DNA from: Rhodospirillaceae bacterium | GTDB taxonomy: Bacteria > Pseudomonadota > Alphaproteobacteria > Rhodospirillales > Magnetovibrionaceae | DNA length: 5,323 bases | Assembly: GCA_002401565.1 (NCBI GenBank) | Contig: NVTL01000041.1 | Span: 1,447 to 6,769, forward strand | Direction of reading: 5' to 3' | Shown here: in pieces, positions 1 to 5,323 of the stretch | Position numbering within the stretch: the first letter of the stretch is position 1 | Layout of the letters: each line of letters starts with the position of its first letter | Notes under the pieces: model-generated | Database searches by the model: none | Seen by the model: only the letters and a program-made list of their open reading frames with translations | What the model was told of the DNA's origin: nothing | Translations under genes and position numbers: made by a program

Positions 1-937
1 CGGGCAGCAAATCGGATGGTTTAGACACATGAAACGCGCCCGAGGCGATAAACAATATGTGATCGGTTTTTAAGGGTCCGTATTTGGTGGATACGGTGGT
101 GCCTTCGATCAGGGGCAATAAATCTCGCTGCACGCCTTCGCGTGAAACGTCTGATCCACCGCGATCGGCACGGTTGGCGATTTTATCCAATTCATCCAAA
201 AATACGATGCCGCCGCTTTCGACTTTGTCGATGGCATCTTTTATAAGGGCTTCTTCGTCGACCAGCTTGTCGGCTTCTTCACCGATCAAAACTTCATAAC
301 TTTGGGACACGCTCATTTTTTTCGGCTTGGTTTGGGGACCAAAGGCGCCGCCCATCATGTCGTTTAAATTTAACATGCTCATTTGACCACCGGGCATGCC
401 GGGGATGTCAAAACTGGGCACGGCGTTGCCTTTGTCGCTAATATTGATTTCAATTTCGCGGTCGTCCAATTGGCCTTCGCGCAGCATCTTGCGAAATTTC
501 TGACGAGTATCGTCGGTGGCGCTGTCGCCCACCAAAGCATCCAAAACCCGTTCTTCGGCGGCGAGCTCGGCCTTGGCCTGAACTTGAGCCTTGTGTTTTT
601 CGCGGACCATGTGCACAGAGGTTTCAACCAAATCACGGATGATTTGTTCCACGTCACGACCGACATAGCCAACTTCGGTAAATTTGGTGGCTTCGACTTT
701 GATGAACGGCGCGCCGGCTAATTTAGCCAAACGCCGGGCGATTTCGGTTTTGCCCACGCCCGTGGGTCCAATCATTAGAATGTTTTTGGGGACAATTTCT
801 TCGCGTAGATCAGATTCAATCTGTTGACGACGCCAACGGTTGCGCAGCGCCACGGCAACCGCACGTTTGGCATCATTTTGTCCGATGATAAAACGGTCGA
901 GTTCGGAAACAATTTCGCGGGGGGTAAAGTTGCTCAT
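1..937 (-). CDS. hslU: HslU (ClpY), AAA+ ATPase/unfoldase subunit of HslVU protease, 3' part missing
   Basis: HslU is the cytoplasmic hexameric ATPase that unfolds substrates and feeds them into the HslV peptidase. The 312 residues present read without interruption from the ATG at 937 to the left edge; the family is usually about 435-445 residues, so roughly the last 120-130 are outside the window. Visible motifs are the Walker A P-loop GPTGVGKT at residues 57-64 (K63), the pore loop GYVG at 90-93, the inserted I domain from about 110 to 235 with a Met/Gly-rich stretch (about 176-200), and Walker B IVFLDE at 244-249. The sensor region FIASGAF lies near 296-302. The C-terminal tail that docks into HslV cannot be checked. 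The start codon overlaps the hslV stop in an ATGA (934-937), with no clear Shine-Dalgarno of its own, so translation is probably coupled to hslV. Family assignment is secure. Confidence 0.97.
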   Translation of the reverse strand, partial: MSNFTPREIVSELDRFIIGQNDAKRAVAVALRNRWRRQQIESDLREEIVPKNILMIGPTGVGKTEIARRLAKLAGAPFIKVEATKFTEVGYVGRDVEQIIRDLVETSVHMVREKHKAQVQAKAELAAEERVLDALVGDSATDDTRQKFRKMLREGQLDDREIEINISDKGNAVPSFDIPGMPGGQMSMLNLNDMMGGAFGPQTKPKKMSVSQSYEVLIGEEADKLVDEEALIKDAIDKVESGGIVFLDELDKIANRADRGGSDVSREGVQRDLLPLIEGTTVSTKYGPLKTDHILFIASGAFHVSKPSDLLP

Positions 938-1491
938 GATAGGTCAATTTTTTCCATAGTGAAGTTGCCGTTGGTGTAAACGCAAATTTCAGACGCGATG
1001 GTCATGGCGCGGGTGCAAATGTCTTCGGCGCTGACCTCGTCTTGGGGAAACAGGGCTCTAGCCGCGGCCAGCGCATAATTTCCACCCGATCCAATCGCCA
1101 TAACGCCATCGTCGGGTTCTAATACATCGCCTTGCCCGGTCAACGTCAGCGAGACTTCTTTATCTGCCACCAACATCATGGCTTCTAATCGGCGCAAATA
1201 ACGATCTGTGCGCCAGTCTTTGGCCAGTTCAACACAAGCCCGCGTCAGCTGTTTTGGGTATTGTTCAAGCTTGGCTTCCAGGCGTTCAAACAAGGTGAAA
1301 GCATCGGCCGTAGCCCCGGCAAATCCAGCAATAACAGAGCCATCGCCCAAACGCCGTACTTTGCGGGCGCCGCCCTTGATGACGGTATCGCCCAAGGTCA
1401 CTTGACCATCACCAATCATGATCACGGAATTGGCTTTGCGCACCGATAAAATGGTGGTGCCGTGCCAGCTGGGAAGATTTTGATCGCTCAT
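934..1491 (-). CDS. hslV: HslV (ClpQ), threonine peptidase subunit of HslVU protease
   Basis: HslV is the proteasome-beta-like peptidase whose dodecamer degrades proteins unfolded by HslU in the cytoplasm. The 185-residue product contains the N-terminal TTILSVRK block. The catalytic nucleophile should be Thr12 of the precursor (Thr1 of the mature chain), exposed after removal of an 11-residue propeptide ending in WHG. Counting from that Thr, Asp17, Lys33 and Ser124 (in the GSGGN motif) fall where the active-site residues of the family are expected. The E. coli enzyme has only Met before Thr1; short propeptides of this kind are, as I recall, usual in Alphaproteobacteria. The start at 1491 is supported by an AAGGTG ribosome binding site 4 bases upstream. 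The gene is first in an hslV-hslU operon, overlaps hslU by 4 bases, and has a predicted heat-shock promoter upstream. It appears complete and intact. Confidence 0.98.
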   Translation of the reverse strand: MSDQNLPSWHGTTILSVRKANSVIMIGDGQVTLGDTVIKGGARKVRRLGDGSVIAGFAGATADAFTLFERLEAKLEQYPKQLTRACVELAKDWRTDRYLRRLEAMMLVADKEVSLTLTGQGDVLEPDDGVMAIGSGGNYALAAARALFPQDEVSAEDICTRAMTIASEICVYTNGNFTMEKIDLS

Positions 1492-1495
1492 GTTT

Positions 1496-1501
1496 CACCT
1501 T
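1496..1501 (-). promoter_or_regulatory. Ribosome binding site of hslV
   Basis: Read on the minus strand, AAGGTG lies 4 bases before the ATG at 1491. It is the only good Shine-Dalgarno match nearby and fixes the start that includes the propeptide, rather than an internal start closer to the catalytic threonine. Confidence 0.75.
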
Positions 1502-1521
1502 AAAATTTTTATTAAGTCCTT

Positions 1522-1553
1522 CGGATGTAAGCTGATGAAACGAAGCCGTCAAG
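1522..1553 (-). promoter_or_regulatory. Predicted heat-shock (sigma-32/RpoH) promoter of hslVU
   Basis: On the minus strand there is CTTG (1550-1553), 18 bases, then CTTACATCCG (1522-1531). The alphaproteobacterial RpoH pattern as I recall it is CTTG, 17-18 bases, CYTATNTNNG; this site fits with one mismatch (C for T at the fifth position of the -10 element). The -10 lies about 30 bases before the hslV start, giving a predicted leader of roughly 20-25 nt that carries the ribosome binding site. HslVU is a classic RpoH regulon member, which supports the call. The -35 extends to TTGAC, so housekeeping sigma factor might also use it, although the -10 is a poor TATAAT match. No transcript data are available. 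Confidence 0.65.
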
Positions 1554-1567
1554 GGTGCTAGCACTTG
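1550..1567. repeat. Interrupted palindrome in the hslV-hisB intergenic region
   Basis: The sequence CAAGGGTGCTAGCACTTG has arms CAAG-TGCT and AGCA-CTTG that are perfectly complementary apart from two extra G bases in the left arm. Its core, GTGCTAGCAC (1555-1564), is a perfect 10-base palindrome. The left arm contains the predicted -35 element of the hslVU promoter, and the site lies about 50 bases before hisB. It could be an operator for a dimeric regulator acting on one or both divergent operons, or chance. It is not followed by a T-run, so it is not a terminator. Confidence 0.4.
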
Positions 1568-1605
1568 AGGCACGAACCTGTTAAAAGAAAGCATCAGAAT
1601 TTATT

Positions 1606-1609
1606 GGAG
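1606..1609 (+). promoter_or_regulatory. Ribosome binding site of hisB
   Basis: GGAG lies 8 bases before the ATG at 1618 and supports that start, which gives the usual N-terminus of the family. Upstream, I see no convincing housekeeping promoter facing hisB; TTGAGG at 1565-1570 is a possible -35 but has no good -10 at proper spacing. There is no histidine-rich leader peptide or attenuator hairpin in 1492-1617. Confidence 0.75.
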
Positions 1610-1617
1610 TTACCCCT

Positions 1618-2217
1618 ATGCGCACAGGCCGCGTTGAGCGTAAAACACACGAAACTAAAATTGTCGTCGAAATGAATTTAGACGGCACCGGAACCTATGA
1701 AATTTCAACGGGTGTGGGCTTTTTGGACCACATGTTGGAACAATTGTCCCGGCACTCTTTGATCGACATCAAGGTCCAGGCCAAGGGCGATACCCACATC
1801 GATTTTCACCACATCACCGAAGACGTGGGCATTGCCTTGGGCGATGCGTTTAATCAGGCGCTGGGCGACCGTCGTGGCATCACCCGTTATGGCACCGCGA
1901 TTGCTCCCATGGATGAAACCCTGACGCGGGTGGCCTTGGATGCATCGAACCGTCCGTATTTGGTGTGGAAAGTTGAATTTGTGCGCGATAAATTGGGCCA
2001 AATGGATACCGAACTGTTTAAAGAATGGTTCGGCGCGTTTGCGCAATCTGCGGGTTTGACCCTGCACGTGGAAACCTTTTACGGTGAAAACAATCACCAT
2101 ATTGCGGAAAGTTGCTTTAAGGCGATGGCGCGCGCGTTGCGTCAAGCGGTCGAAATTGATCCCCGCAAAGGCGATCAAGTGCCGTCCACCAAGGGCGTCT
2201 TGGGTGGCTCTTTATAA
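1618..2217 (+). CDS. hisB: Imidazoleglycerol-phosphate dehydratase
   Basis: HisB dehydrates imidazole glycerol phosphate to imidazole acetol phosphate, a middle step of histidine synthesis, using Mn2+ ions in a cytoplasmic oligomer. The 199-residue protein matches the usual single-domain enzyme (about 195-200 residues) and lacks the N-terminal HAD phosphatase domain of the bifunctional E. coli HisB. Visible motifs are GVGFLDHML (32-40), FHHITEDVG (63-71; metal ligands in the HHxxED pattern at H64, H65, E68), MDETL (98-102), and the second metal motif [10 protein letters not shown] (156-165). Residue 66 is Ile, where many family members have Thr (HHT). This is the first gene of the plus-strand operon. 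An 18-base gap separates it from the DUF2628 gene, so histidinol-phosphatase must be encoded elsewhere. It appears intact. Confidence 0.98.
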   Translation: MRTGRVERKTHETKIVVEMNLDGTGTYEISTGVGFLDHMLEQLSRHSLIDIKVQAKGDTHIDFHHITEDVGIALGDAFNQALGDRRGITRYGTAIAPMDETLTRVALDASNRPYLVWKVEFVRDKLGQMDTELFKEWFGAFAQSAGLTLHVETFYGENNHHIAESCFKAMARALRQAVEIDPRKGDQVPSTKGVLGGSL

Positions 2218-2235
2218 GGTTAGAGAGTTTAGGCT

Positions 2236-2628
2236 ATGACCGTTTTTACCGCTCATCTGCAAGACAGTGCCACGGACTATAATTTGATCTTGATCAAAGA
2301 CGGATTTTCGTTCCCGGCCGCCATTTTTGGCTTTATCTGGGCGCTGGTTATTGGCGCGTGGGAATTGGCTTTGGCGTTGTTGGTCTTTCAATTGGCTTTG
2401 TCGGCGGCGTTGCCCCTGTTGATTGAAGATGCGGCGGCGTTGGGCGTGGTTCAATTTGGCGCGGCGGTATTGGTGGGCTTTGTGGCCAACGAAGGTCGCC
2501 GGATGGTTCTCAGCCGTCGGGAATTTGACGAAATCGGCGTGGTCACAGGCCACAATAAATTAGGGGCGGAACGGCGCTTTTTAGACGCCCATCCTTACGT
2601 TACCACTCAACTGTTGGAATTTTCATGA
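2236..2628 (+). CDS. DUF2628-family small membrane protein of unknown function
   Basis: The 130-residue product resembles the DUF2628 family, which has no established function. It shows a short N-terminal region with an IKDGFSFPAAIFGFIWAL block (about 20-37) and a hydrophobic stretch over residues 26-62. A further hydrophobic segment at about 66-84 is followed by the polar motif ANEGRRMVLSRREF and a cytoplasmic-looking tail (GVVTGHNKLGAERRF) of about 45 residues. I infer two or three membrane segments in the inner membrane and no cleavable signal peptide. The start ATG has a weak purine-rich AGAGAG sequence 8 bases upstream. The stop overlaps the hisH start in an ATGA (2625-2628), indicating coupling. 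Its place between hisB and hisH is, as I recall, repeated in other Alphaproteobacteria, which argues for a real gene. Whether it has anything to do with histidine is unknown. Confidence 0.85.
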   Translation: MTVFTAHLQDSATDYNLILIKDGFSFPAAIFGFIWALVIGAWELALALLVFQLALSAALPLLIEDAAALGVVQFGAAVLVGFVANEGRRMVLSRREFDEIGVVTGHNKLGAERRFLDAHPYVTTQLLEFS

Positions 2629-3266
2629 AGGTCGCGATTATTGATTACGGTTCTGGCAATTTGCGATCGGTCGCAAAGTCCTTTGAACGGGCCGCCGAAC
2701 TGTCGGGCCTAGACGCCGAAATTTTGGTCACGGGCAAGGCTGATGACGTGGCCACCGCCGACCGCATTGTGTTGCCCGGTGTCGGGGCCTTTGCCGATTG
2801 TCGTTCGGGTTTAGAATCTGTGGACGGTTTGCATGAGGCTTTGAACGAAGTGGTCCTGCAAAAAGCCCGGCCCTTTTTTGGGATTTGTGTGGGCATGCAA
2901 TTGATGGCGGATGTGGGTCATGAATTTGGCGATACCAAAGGTCTCGGTTGGGTGCCGGGCGATGTGGTTGCTTTAAAACCAGCGGACAAAAAATTGAAGA
3001 TCCCCCACATGGGCTGGAACGAATTACAGCTGGTCGGTGAACATGCTTTGTTTGCGGGTATAGAGCCGGGCGCACATGCTTATTTTGTGCACTCGTATCA
3101 CTTTGTTCCCAAACGCCGCGAAGACGTTTGGGCCGAAGTTGAATACGGCGGCGCGGTCACGGCGGCCATTGGTCACGGCAATATTTTCGGCACGCAATTT
3201 CATCCGGAAAAAAGTCAGGCTGTTGGCCTGCGCATTATTTCTAACTTTTTAAAATGGGCTCCGTAA
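2625..3266 (+). CDS. hisH: Imidazole glycerol phosphate synthase, glutamine amidotransferase subunit
   Basis: HisH hydrolyses glutamine and passes ammonia through the HisF barrel to make IGP and AICAR. The 213-residue protein is a complete class I (triad) glutamine amidotransferase. It has the N-terminal [11 protein letters not shown] block (5-15), the oxyanion region PGVGAF (51-56), and the nucleophile Cys88 in GICVGMQ (86-92). PHMGWN (127-132), YFVHSYH (153-159) and the catalytic His193 and Glu195 in [10 protein letters not shown] (189-198) follow. The start overlaps the stop of the DUF2628 gene by 4 bases and has only a weak GGA upstream, so translation is probably coupled. Its partner hisF lies one gene downstream. 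It appears intact and fully catalytic. Confidence 0.98.
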   Translation: MKVAIIDYGSGNLRSVAKSFERAAELSGLDAEILVTGKADDVATADRIVLPGVGAFADCRSGLESVDGLHEALNEVVLQKARPFFGICVGMQLMADVGHEFGDTKGLGWVPGDVVALKPADKKLKIPHMGWNELQLVGEHALFAGIEPGAHAYFVHSYHFVPKRREDVWAEVEYGGAVTAAIGHGNIFGTQFHPEKSQAVGLRIISNFLKWAP

Positions 3267-3270
3267 CGTT

Positions 3271-3996
3271 ATGATTTTTTTTCCTGCCATTGATTTAAAA
3301 GACGGCCAATGTGTGCGTTTGCTGCGCGGCGAAATGGACCAAGTCACGGTCTTTAACGACAGCCCCGGCGCACAAGCCAAGGCGTTTGTCGACGAAGGTT
3401 GTGAATGGATTCACGTGGTCGATTTAAACGGCGCGTTCGAAGGCAAGCCCGTCAATGCCAAAGCGGTCGATGCAATTTTAAGTGAAGCCAAAGTCCCTGT
3501 TGAATTGGGGGGCGGTATTCGCACCATGGAAACCATTAAGTTCTGGTTGGACCGGGGTGTGACGCGGGTGATTTTGGGCACCATTGCTTTGCGTGATCCT
3601 GATTTTGTGATCGAAGCCTGCAAACAATTCCCCGGCCAAATTGCCGTGGGTGTGGATGCCAAGGACGGCTTTGTTGCGGTCGAAGGCTGGGCCGAAGTTT
3701 CTGATATGGCGGCGTTAGATTTGGCGAAAAAATTTGAAGACGCTGGCGTGTCGGCCATCATCTTTACCGACATTGCGCGGGATGGTTTGATGCAAGGCCC
3801 CAATGTGGACAGCACGTTAGAATTGGCGCGCGCCATTTCGACGCCTGTGATTGTATCGGGGGGCGTATCGTCCATGGCTGATTTGCAACAGTTACAAGAC
3901 AAGGGCGGCGATCTTTTTGAAGGCGTGATTTCTGGTCGCGCCGTTTATGACGGGGCCATCAATGTGCGTGAAGCGGTGGATTTGTTGAAATGTTAA
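3271..3996 (+). CDS. hisA: ProFAR isomerase (phosphoribosylformimino-5-aminoimidazole carboxamide ribotide isomerase)
   Basis: HisA performs the Amadori-type isomerisation of ProFAR to PRFAR, the substrate of HisF. The 241-residue product has the normal length and the two-phosphate-site (beta/alpha)8 barrel pattern. The catalytic acids are Asp8 in FPAIDLKDG and Asp129 in VGVDAKDG. The first half contains VDLNGA and ELGGGIR (78-84), and the second half TDIARDG (166-172) and VSGGVSS. It begins 4 bases after the hisH stop with no clear Shine-Dalgarno, so re-initiation after hisH is likely. The chosen ATG gives the canonical N-terminus. Its end overlaps hisF by 7 bases. HisA and HisF are ancient paralogues, lying side by side here as in many his operons. 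It appears intact. Confidence 0.98.
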   Translation: MIFFPAIDLKDGQCVRLLRGEMDQVTVFNDSPGAQAKAFVDEGCEWIHVVDLNGAFEGKPVNAKAVDAILSEAKVPVELGGGIRTMETIKFWLDRGVTRVILGTIALRDPDFVIEACKQFPGQIAVGVDAKDGFVAVEGWAEVSDMAALDLAKKFEDAGVSAIIFTDIARDGLMQGPNVDSTLELARAISTPVIVSGGVSSMADLQQLQDKGGDLFEGVISGRAVYDGAINVREAVDLLKC

Positions 3997-4778
3997 AAGC
4001 CCGCATCATTCCCTGTTTGGACGTCGAAGGCGGACGCGTGGTCAAGGGCGTCAACTTTGTCGATTTGGTCGATGCGGGTGACCCGGTGGAACAGGCTCGT
4101 GTGTATGACAAAGCGGGCGCAGATGAACTTACGTTTTTAGATATTACGGCGAGTGTTGAGAATCGCGATACTATTTTCGATGTGGTGGGCCGCACCGCAG
4201 AACAATGTTTTATGCCGTTGACGGTCGGCGGCGGTGTGCGCACCACCGACGACATTCGCAAGCTTTTATTGGCGGGCGCGGACAAAGCGTCCATCAATAC
4301 AGCCGCCGTTTTTAATCCTGAATTTGTCATTGAAGCCGCGCAAAAATTTGGCAGCCAATGCATCGTCGTGGCCGTGGACGCAAAAACCGTCGCGCCCGGA
4401 AAATTTGAAATTTTCACCCACGGTGGCCGCAAGCCCACGGGCATAGATGCGGTCGAATGGGTCAAACGCATGGCTGAATATGGCGCGGGCGAAATTTTGC
4501 TGACGTCCATGGACCGGGACGGCACCAAACAGGGTTTTAATATTGAACTGACCCGCGCGGTGGCGGATGCGATTTCCATTCCGGTGATTGCGTCTGGTGG
4601 CGTGGGGACTTTGGAACATATGGTCGAAGGCGTGCGCGATGGTCATGCGTCAGCGGTTTTGGCGGCTTCGATCTTTCATTTTGGAACATTTACGATTGGC
4701 GAAACAAAACGCTATATGGCCGAACACGGCATTGATGTACGTTTGGATGGCTTGCCAGATGAGGACTTAAAATCATGA
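3990..4778 (+). CDS. hisF: Imidazole glycerol phosphate synthase, cyclase subunit
   Basis: HisF uses ammonia from HisH to convert PRFAR to IGP and AICAR (AICAR feeds purine synthesis). The 262-residue (beta/alpha)8 barrel is within the family's length range. The catalytic aspartates are Asp11 in [15 protein letters not shown] and Asp130 in VAVDAK. Arg5, Glu46, Lys99 and Glu168 correspond to the residues that gate the ammonia channel in the Thermotoga enzyme. LTVGGGVR (77-84), [13 protein letters not shown] (170-182) and ASGGVG are also present. The loop after Asp11 reads EGG, where many members have KDG. The start lies 7 bases inside the end of hisA, with GGTGGA 9 bases upstream, and the stop overlaps hisE in an ATGA. 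It appears intact; with HisH it should form the complete synthase. Confidence 0.98.
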   Translation: MLKARIIPCLDVEGGRVVKGVNFVDLVDAGDPVEQARVYDKAGADELTFLDITASVENRDTIFDVVGRTAEQCFMPLTVGGGVRTTDDIRKLLLAGADKASINTAAVFNPEFVIEAAQKFGSQCIVVAVDAKTVAPGKFEIFTHGGRKPTGIDAVEWVKRMAEYGAGEILLTSMDRDGTKQGFNIELTRAVADAISIPVIASGGVGTLEHMVEGVRDGHASAVLAASIFHFGTFTIGETKRYMAEHGIDVRLDGLPDEDLKS

Positions 4779-5092
4779 GTGATGCACAAATCTTAGATCG
4801 TTTATTTGCCACCATCGAAAGTCGCAAAGGGGCCGATCCCGATACCTCTTGGACCGCAAAACTATTTGCCGAGGGCCGTTCTAAGATCGTCCAAAAAGTT
4901 GGTGAAGAAGCGGTCGAAGTCAACATTGCGGCTTTGGTCGAAGGCCCCGAAGCTTTGACGGCGGAAAGTGCAGATTTGCTGTATCATCTGTTGGTATTGT
5001 GGGCGGACGCGGGCATATCACCCCAAGACGTTTGGGCCAAATTGGCCGAACGCGAAGGCACGTCAGGCATCGCCGAAAAAAATTCACGCTAA
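4775..5092 (+). CDS. hisE: Phosphoribosyl-ATP pyrophosphatase
   Basis: HisE hydrolyses phosphoribosyl-ATP to phosphoribosyl-AMP and pyrophosphate, the second step of histidine synthesis. The 105-residue protein is the stand-alone form of the all-alpha MazG-like fold, not fused to HisI (PR-AMP cyclohydrolase). The Mg2+-binding acidic residues appear in KVGEEAVEV (41-49: E44, E45, E48) and in AESADLLYH (63-71: E64, D67). The C-terminal block [18 protein letters not shown] is also characteristic. The start overlaps the hisF stop by 4 bases and is served by GAGGA (4761-4765) 9 bases upstream, within hisF. HisI is absent from the window, so that activity must be encoded elsewhere. It appears intact. 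Confidence 0.98.
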   Translation: MSDAQILDRLFATIESRKGADPDTSWTAKLFAEGRSKIVQKVGEEAVEVNIAALVEGPEALTAESADLLYHLLVLWADAGISPQDVWAKLAEREGTSGIAEKNSR

Positions 5093-5097
5093 GGCAT

Positions 5098-5104
5098 AAG
5101 AGGA
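5098..5104 (+). promoter_or_regulatory. Ribosome binding site of the HIT-family gene
   Basis: AAGAGGA lies 6 bases before the ATG at 5111, within the 18-base gap after hisE. The gap has no hairpin or T-run, so the gene probably continues the his transcript, but it has its own strong ribosome binding site. Confidence 0.75.
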
Positions 5105-5110
5105 ATAATC

Positions 5111-5323
5111 ATGGCGTATGACACAGACAATATTTTTGCAAAAATTCTGCGCGGCGACGTTCCCTGTGACAAAGTTTTTGAGAACGATTGGGCGTTGGCG
5201 TTTAACGATATCGCGCCCGTTGCTCCGGTGCATGTGCTGGTGATTCCCAAAGGTGCGTATGTATCGATTGATGATTTTACGGCCACCGCGTCTGACGCTG
5301 AAATTGTTGGCTTTTATAAAGCC
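5111..5323 (+). CDS. HIT-family (histidine triad) nucleotide-binding protein, 5' part only
   Basis: The 71 residues present run in frame to the right edge; HinT-like proteins are usually about 115-140 residues, so about half is visible. The N-terminus shows the HIT hallmarks: DNIFAKILRGDVPCDKVFEND (6-26, residues split here only by context), then ALAFNDIAPVAPVHVLVIPK (28-47), including the conserved His41 after the beta-strand Asp33. The triad HxHxH that would confirm catalysis lies downstream, outside the window. The family hydrolyses purine nucleoside phosphoramidates or related nucleotides in the cytoplasm; the specific substrate here is unknown. The gene follows hisE by 18 bases on the same strand and is likely cotranscribed. 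The symbol hinT would be a guess from the family, so none is given. Confidence 0.9.
   Translation, partial: MAYDTDNIFAKILRGDVPCDKVFENDWALAFNDIAPVAPVHVLVIPKGAYVSIDDFTATASDAEIVGFYKA

Noticed and set aside
383..721. Plus-strand open frame of 112 codons opposite hslU
   Set aside because: hslU reads through this stretch without interruption with clear motifs, so this is a complementary-strand shadow.
1535..1561. Possible his leader peptide (8-codon frame) before hisB
   Set aside because: It encodes no histidine, has no convincing ribosome binding site, and there are no alternative hairpins or T-run as needed for attenuation.
1555..1570. CIRCE-like element (HrcA operator), suggested by GTGCTAGCACTTGAG
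   Set aside because: CIRCE needs TTAGCACTC and GAGTGCTAA arms separated by 9 bases. Here the half-matches overlap each other in one short palindrome with no spacer.
1409..1594. 61-codon minus-strand frame covering the hslV promoter and 5' end
   Set aside because: It overlaps intact hslV in another frame and spans the predicted promoter; there is no sign of a coding role.
1705..2178. Antisense open frame (157 codons) opposite hisB
   Set aside because: It is a shadow of hisB, with no family resemblance or start signals.
3411..3902. Antisense open frame (163 codons) opposite hisA
   Set aside because: It is a shadow of hisA; the Ser/Thr/Pro-rich translation has no recognisable domain.
3959..4579. 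Long antisense open frame (206 codons) opposite hisF
   Set aside because: It lies wholly within intact, motif-complete hisF and the hisA end, the predicted protein is low in recognisable structure, and no ribosome binding site or family match was seen. Codon bias of hisF explains the lack of stops.
5093..5110. Possible terminator between hisE and the HIT gene
   Set aside because: The 18-base gap has no inverted repeat or T-run; it holds only the next gene's ribosome binding site.

Overview
The window looks like ordinary chromosomal core DNA from an alphaproteobacterium. The GC content is moderate (about half by eye, not counted). The evidence is the gene order (hslVU divergent from hisB, a DUF2628 gene, hisH, hisA, hisF, hisE), an HslV with a short propeptide ending in WHG before the catalytic threonine, a single-domain HisB, and a HisE not fused to HisI. 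I cannot name the genus; a Rhodospirillales-like or other marine alphaproteobacterium would fit.

Layout. Positions 1-1491 (minus strand) hold hslV followed by hslU, the peptidase and the AAA+ unfoldase of the HslVU (ClpYQ) protease. The two genes overlap by 4 bases, and hslU runs off the left edge. Positions 1492-1617 are a 126-base divergent intergenic region. It holds a good match to the alphaproteobacterial heat-shock (sigma-32) promoter pattern facing hslV, an interrupted palindrome overlapping its -35 element, and strong ribosome binding sites for hslV and hisB. From 1618 onward, seven plus-strand genes are packed tightly: hisB, a small DUF2628 membrane protein, hisH, hisA, hisF, hisE, and the start of a HIT-family gene cut by the right edge. 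Gaps are 18 bases or fewer, and three junctions overlap (two ATGA overlaps and one of 7 bases), so the run reads as one transcription unit with translational coupling.

Function. HisE (phosphoribosyl-ATP hydrolysis), HisA (ProFAR isomerisation), HisH-HisF (glutamine-dependent imidazole glycerol phosphate synthase) and HisB (IGP dehydration) cover the middle of histidine biosynthesis. hisG, hisI, hisC, hisD and the histidinol-phosphatase are not in the window and must lie elsewhere. All complete genes appear intact, with the expected catalytic residues. No mobile elements, RNA genes, CRISPR arrays or foreign-looking segments were seen.

I did not find a new biological system. The points most worth a second look are the uncharacterised DUF2628 membrane protein embedded and coupled inside the his operon, the predicted heat-shock promoter with its overlapping palindrome at the hslV/hisB divide, and the HIT gene at the operon's downstream end.
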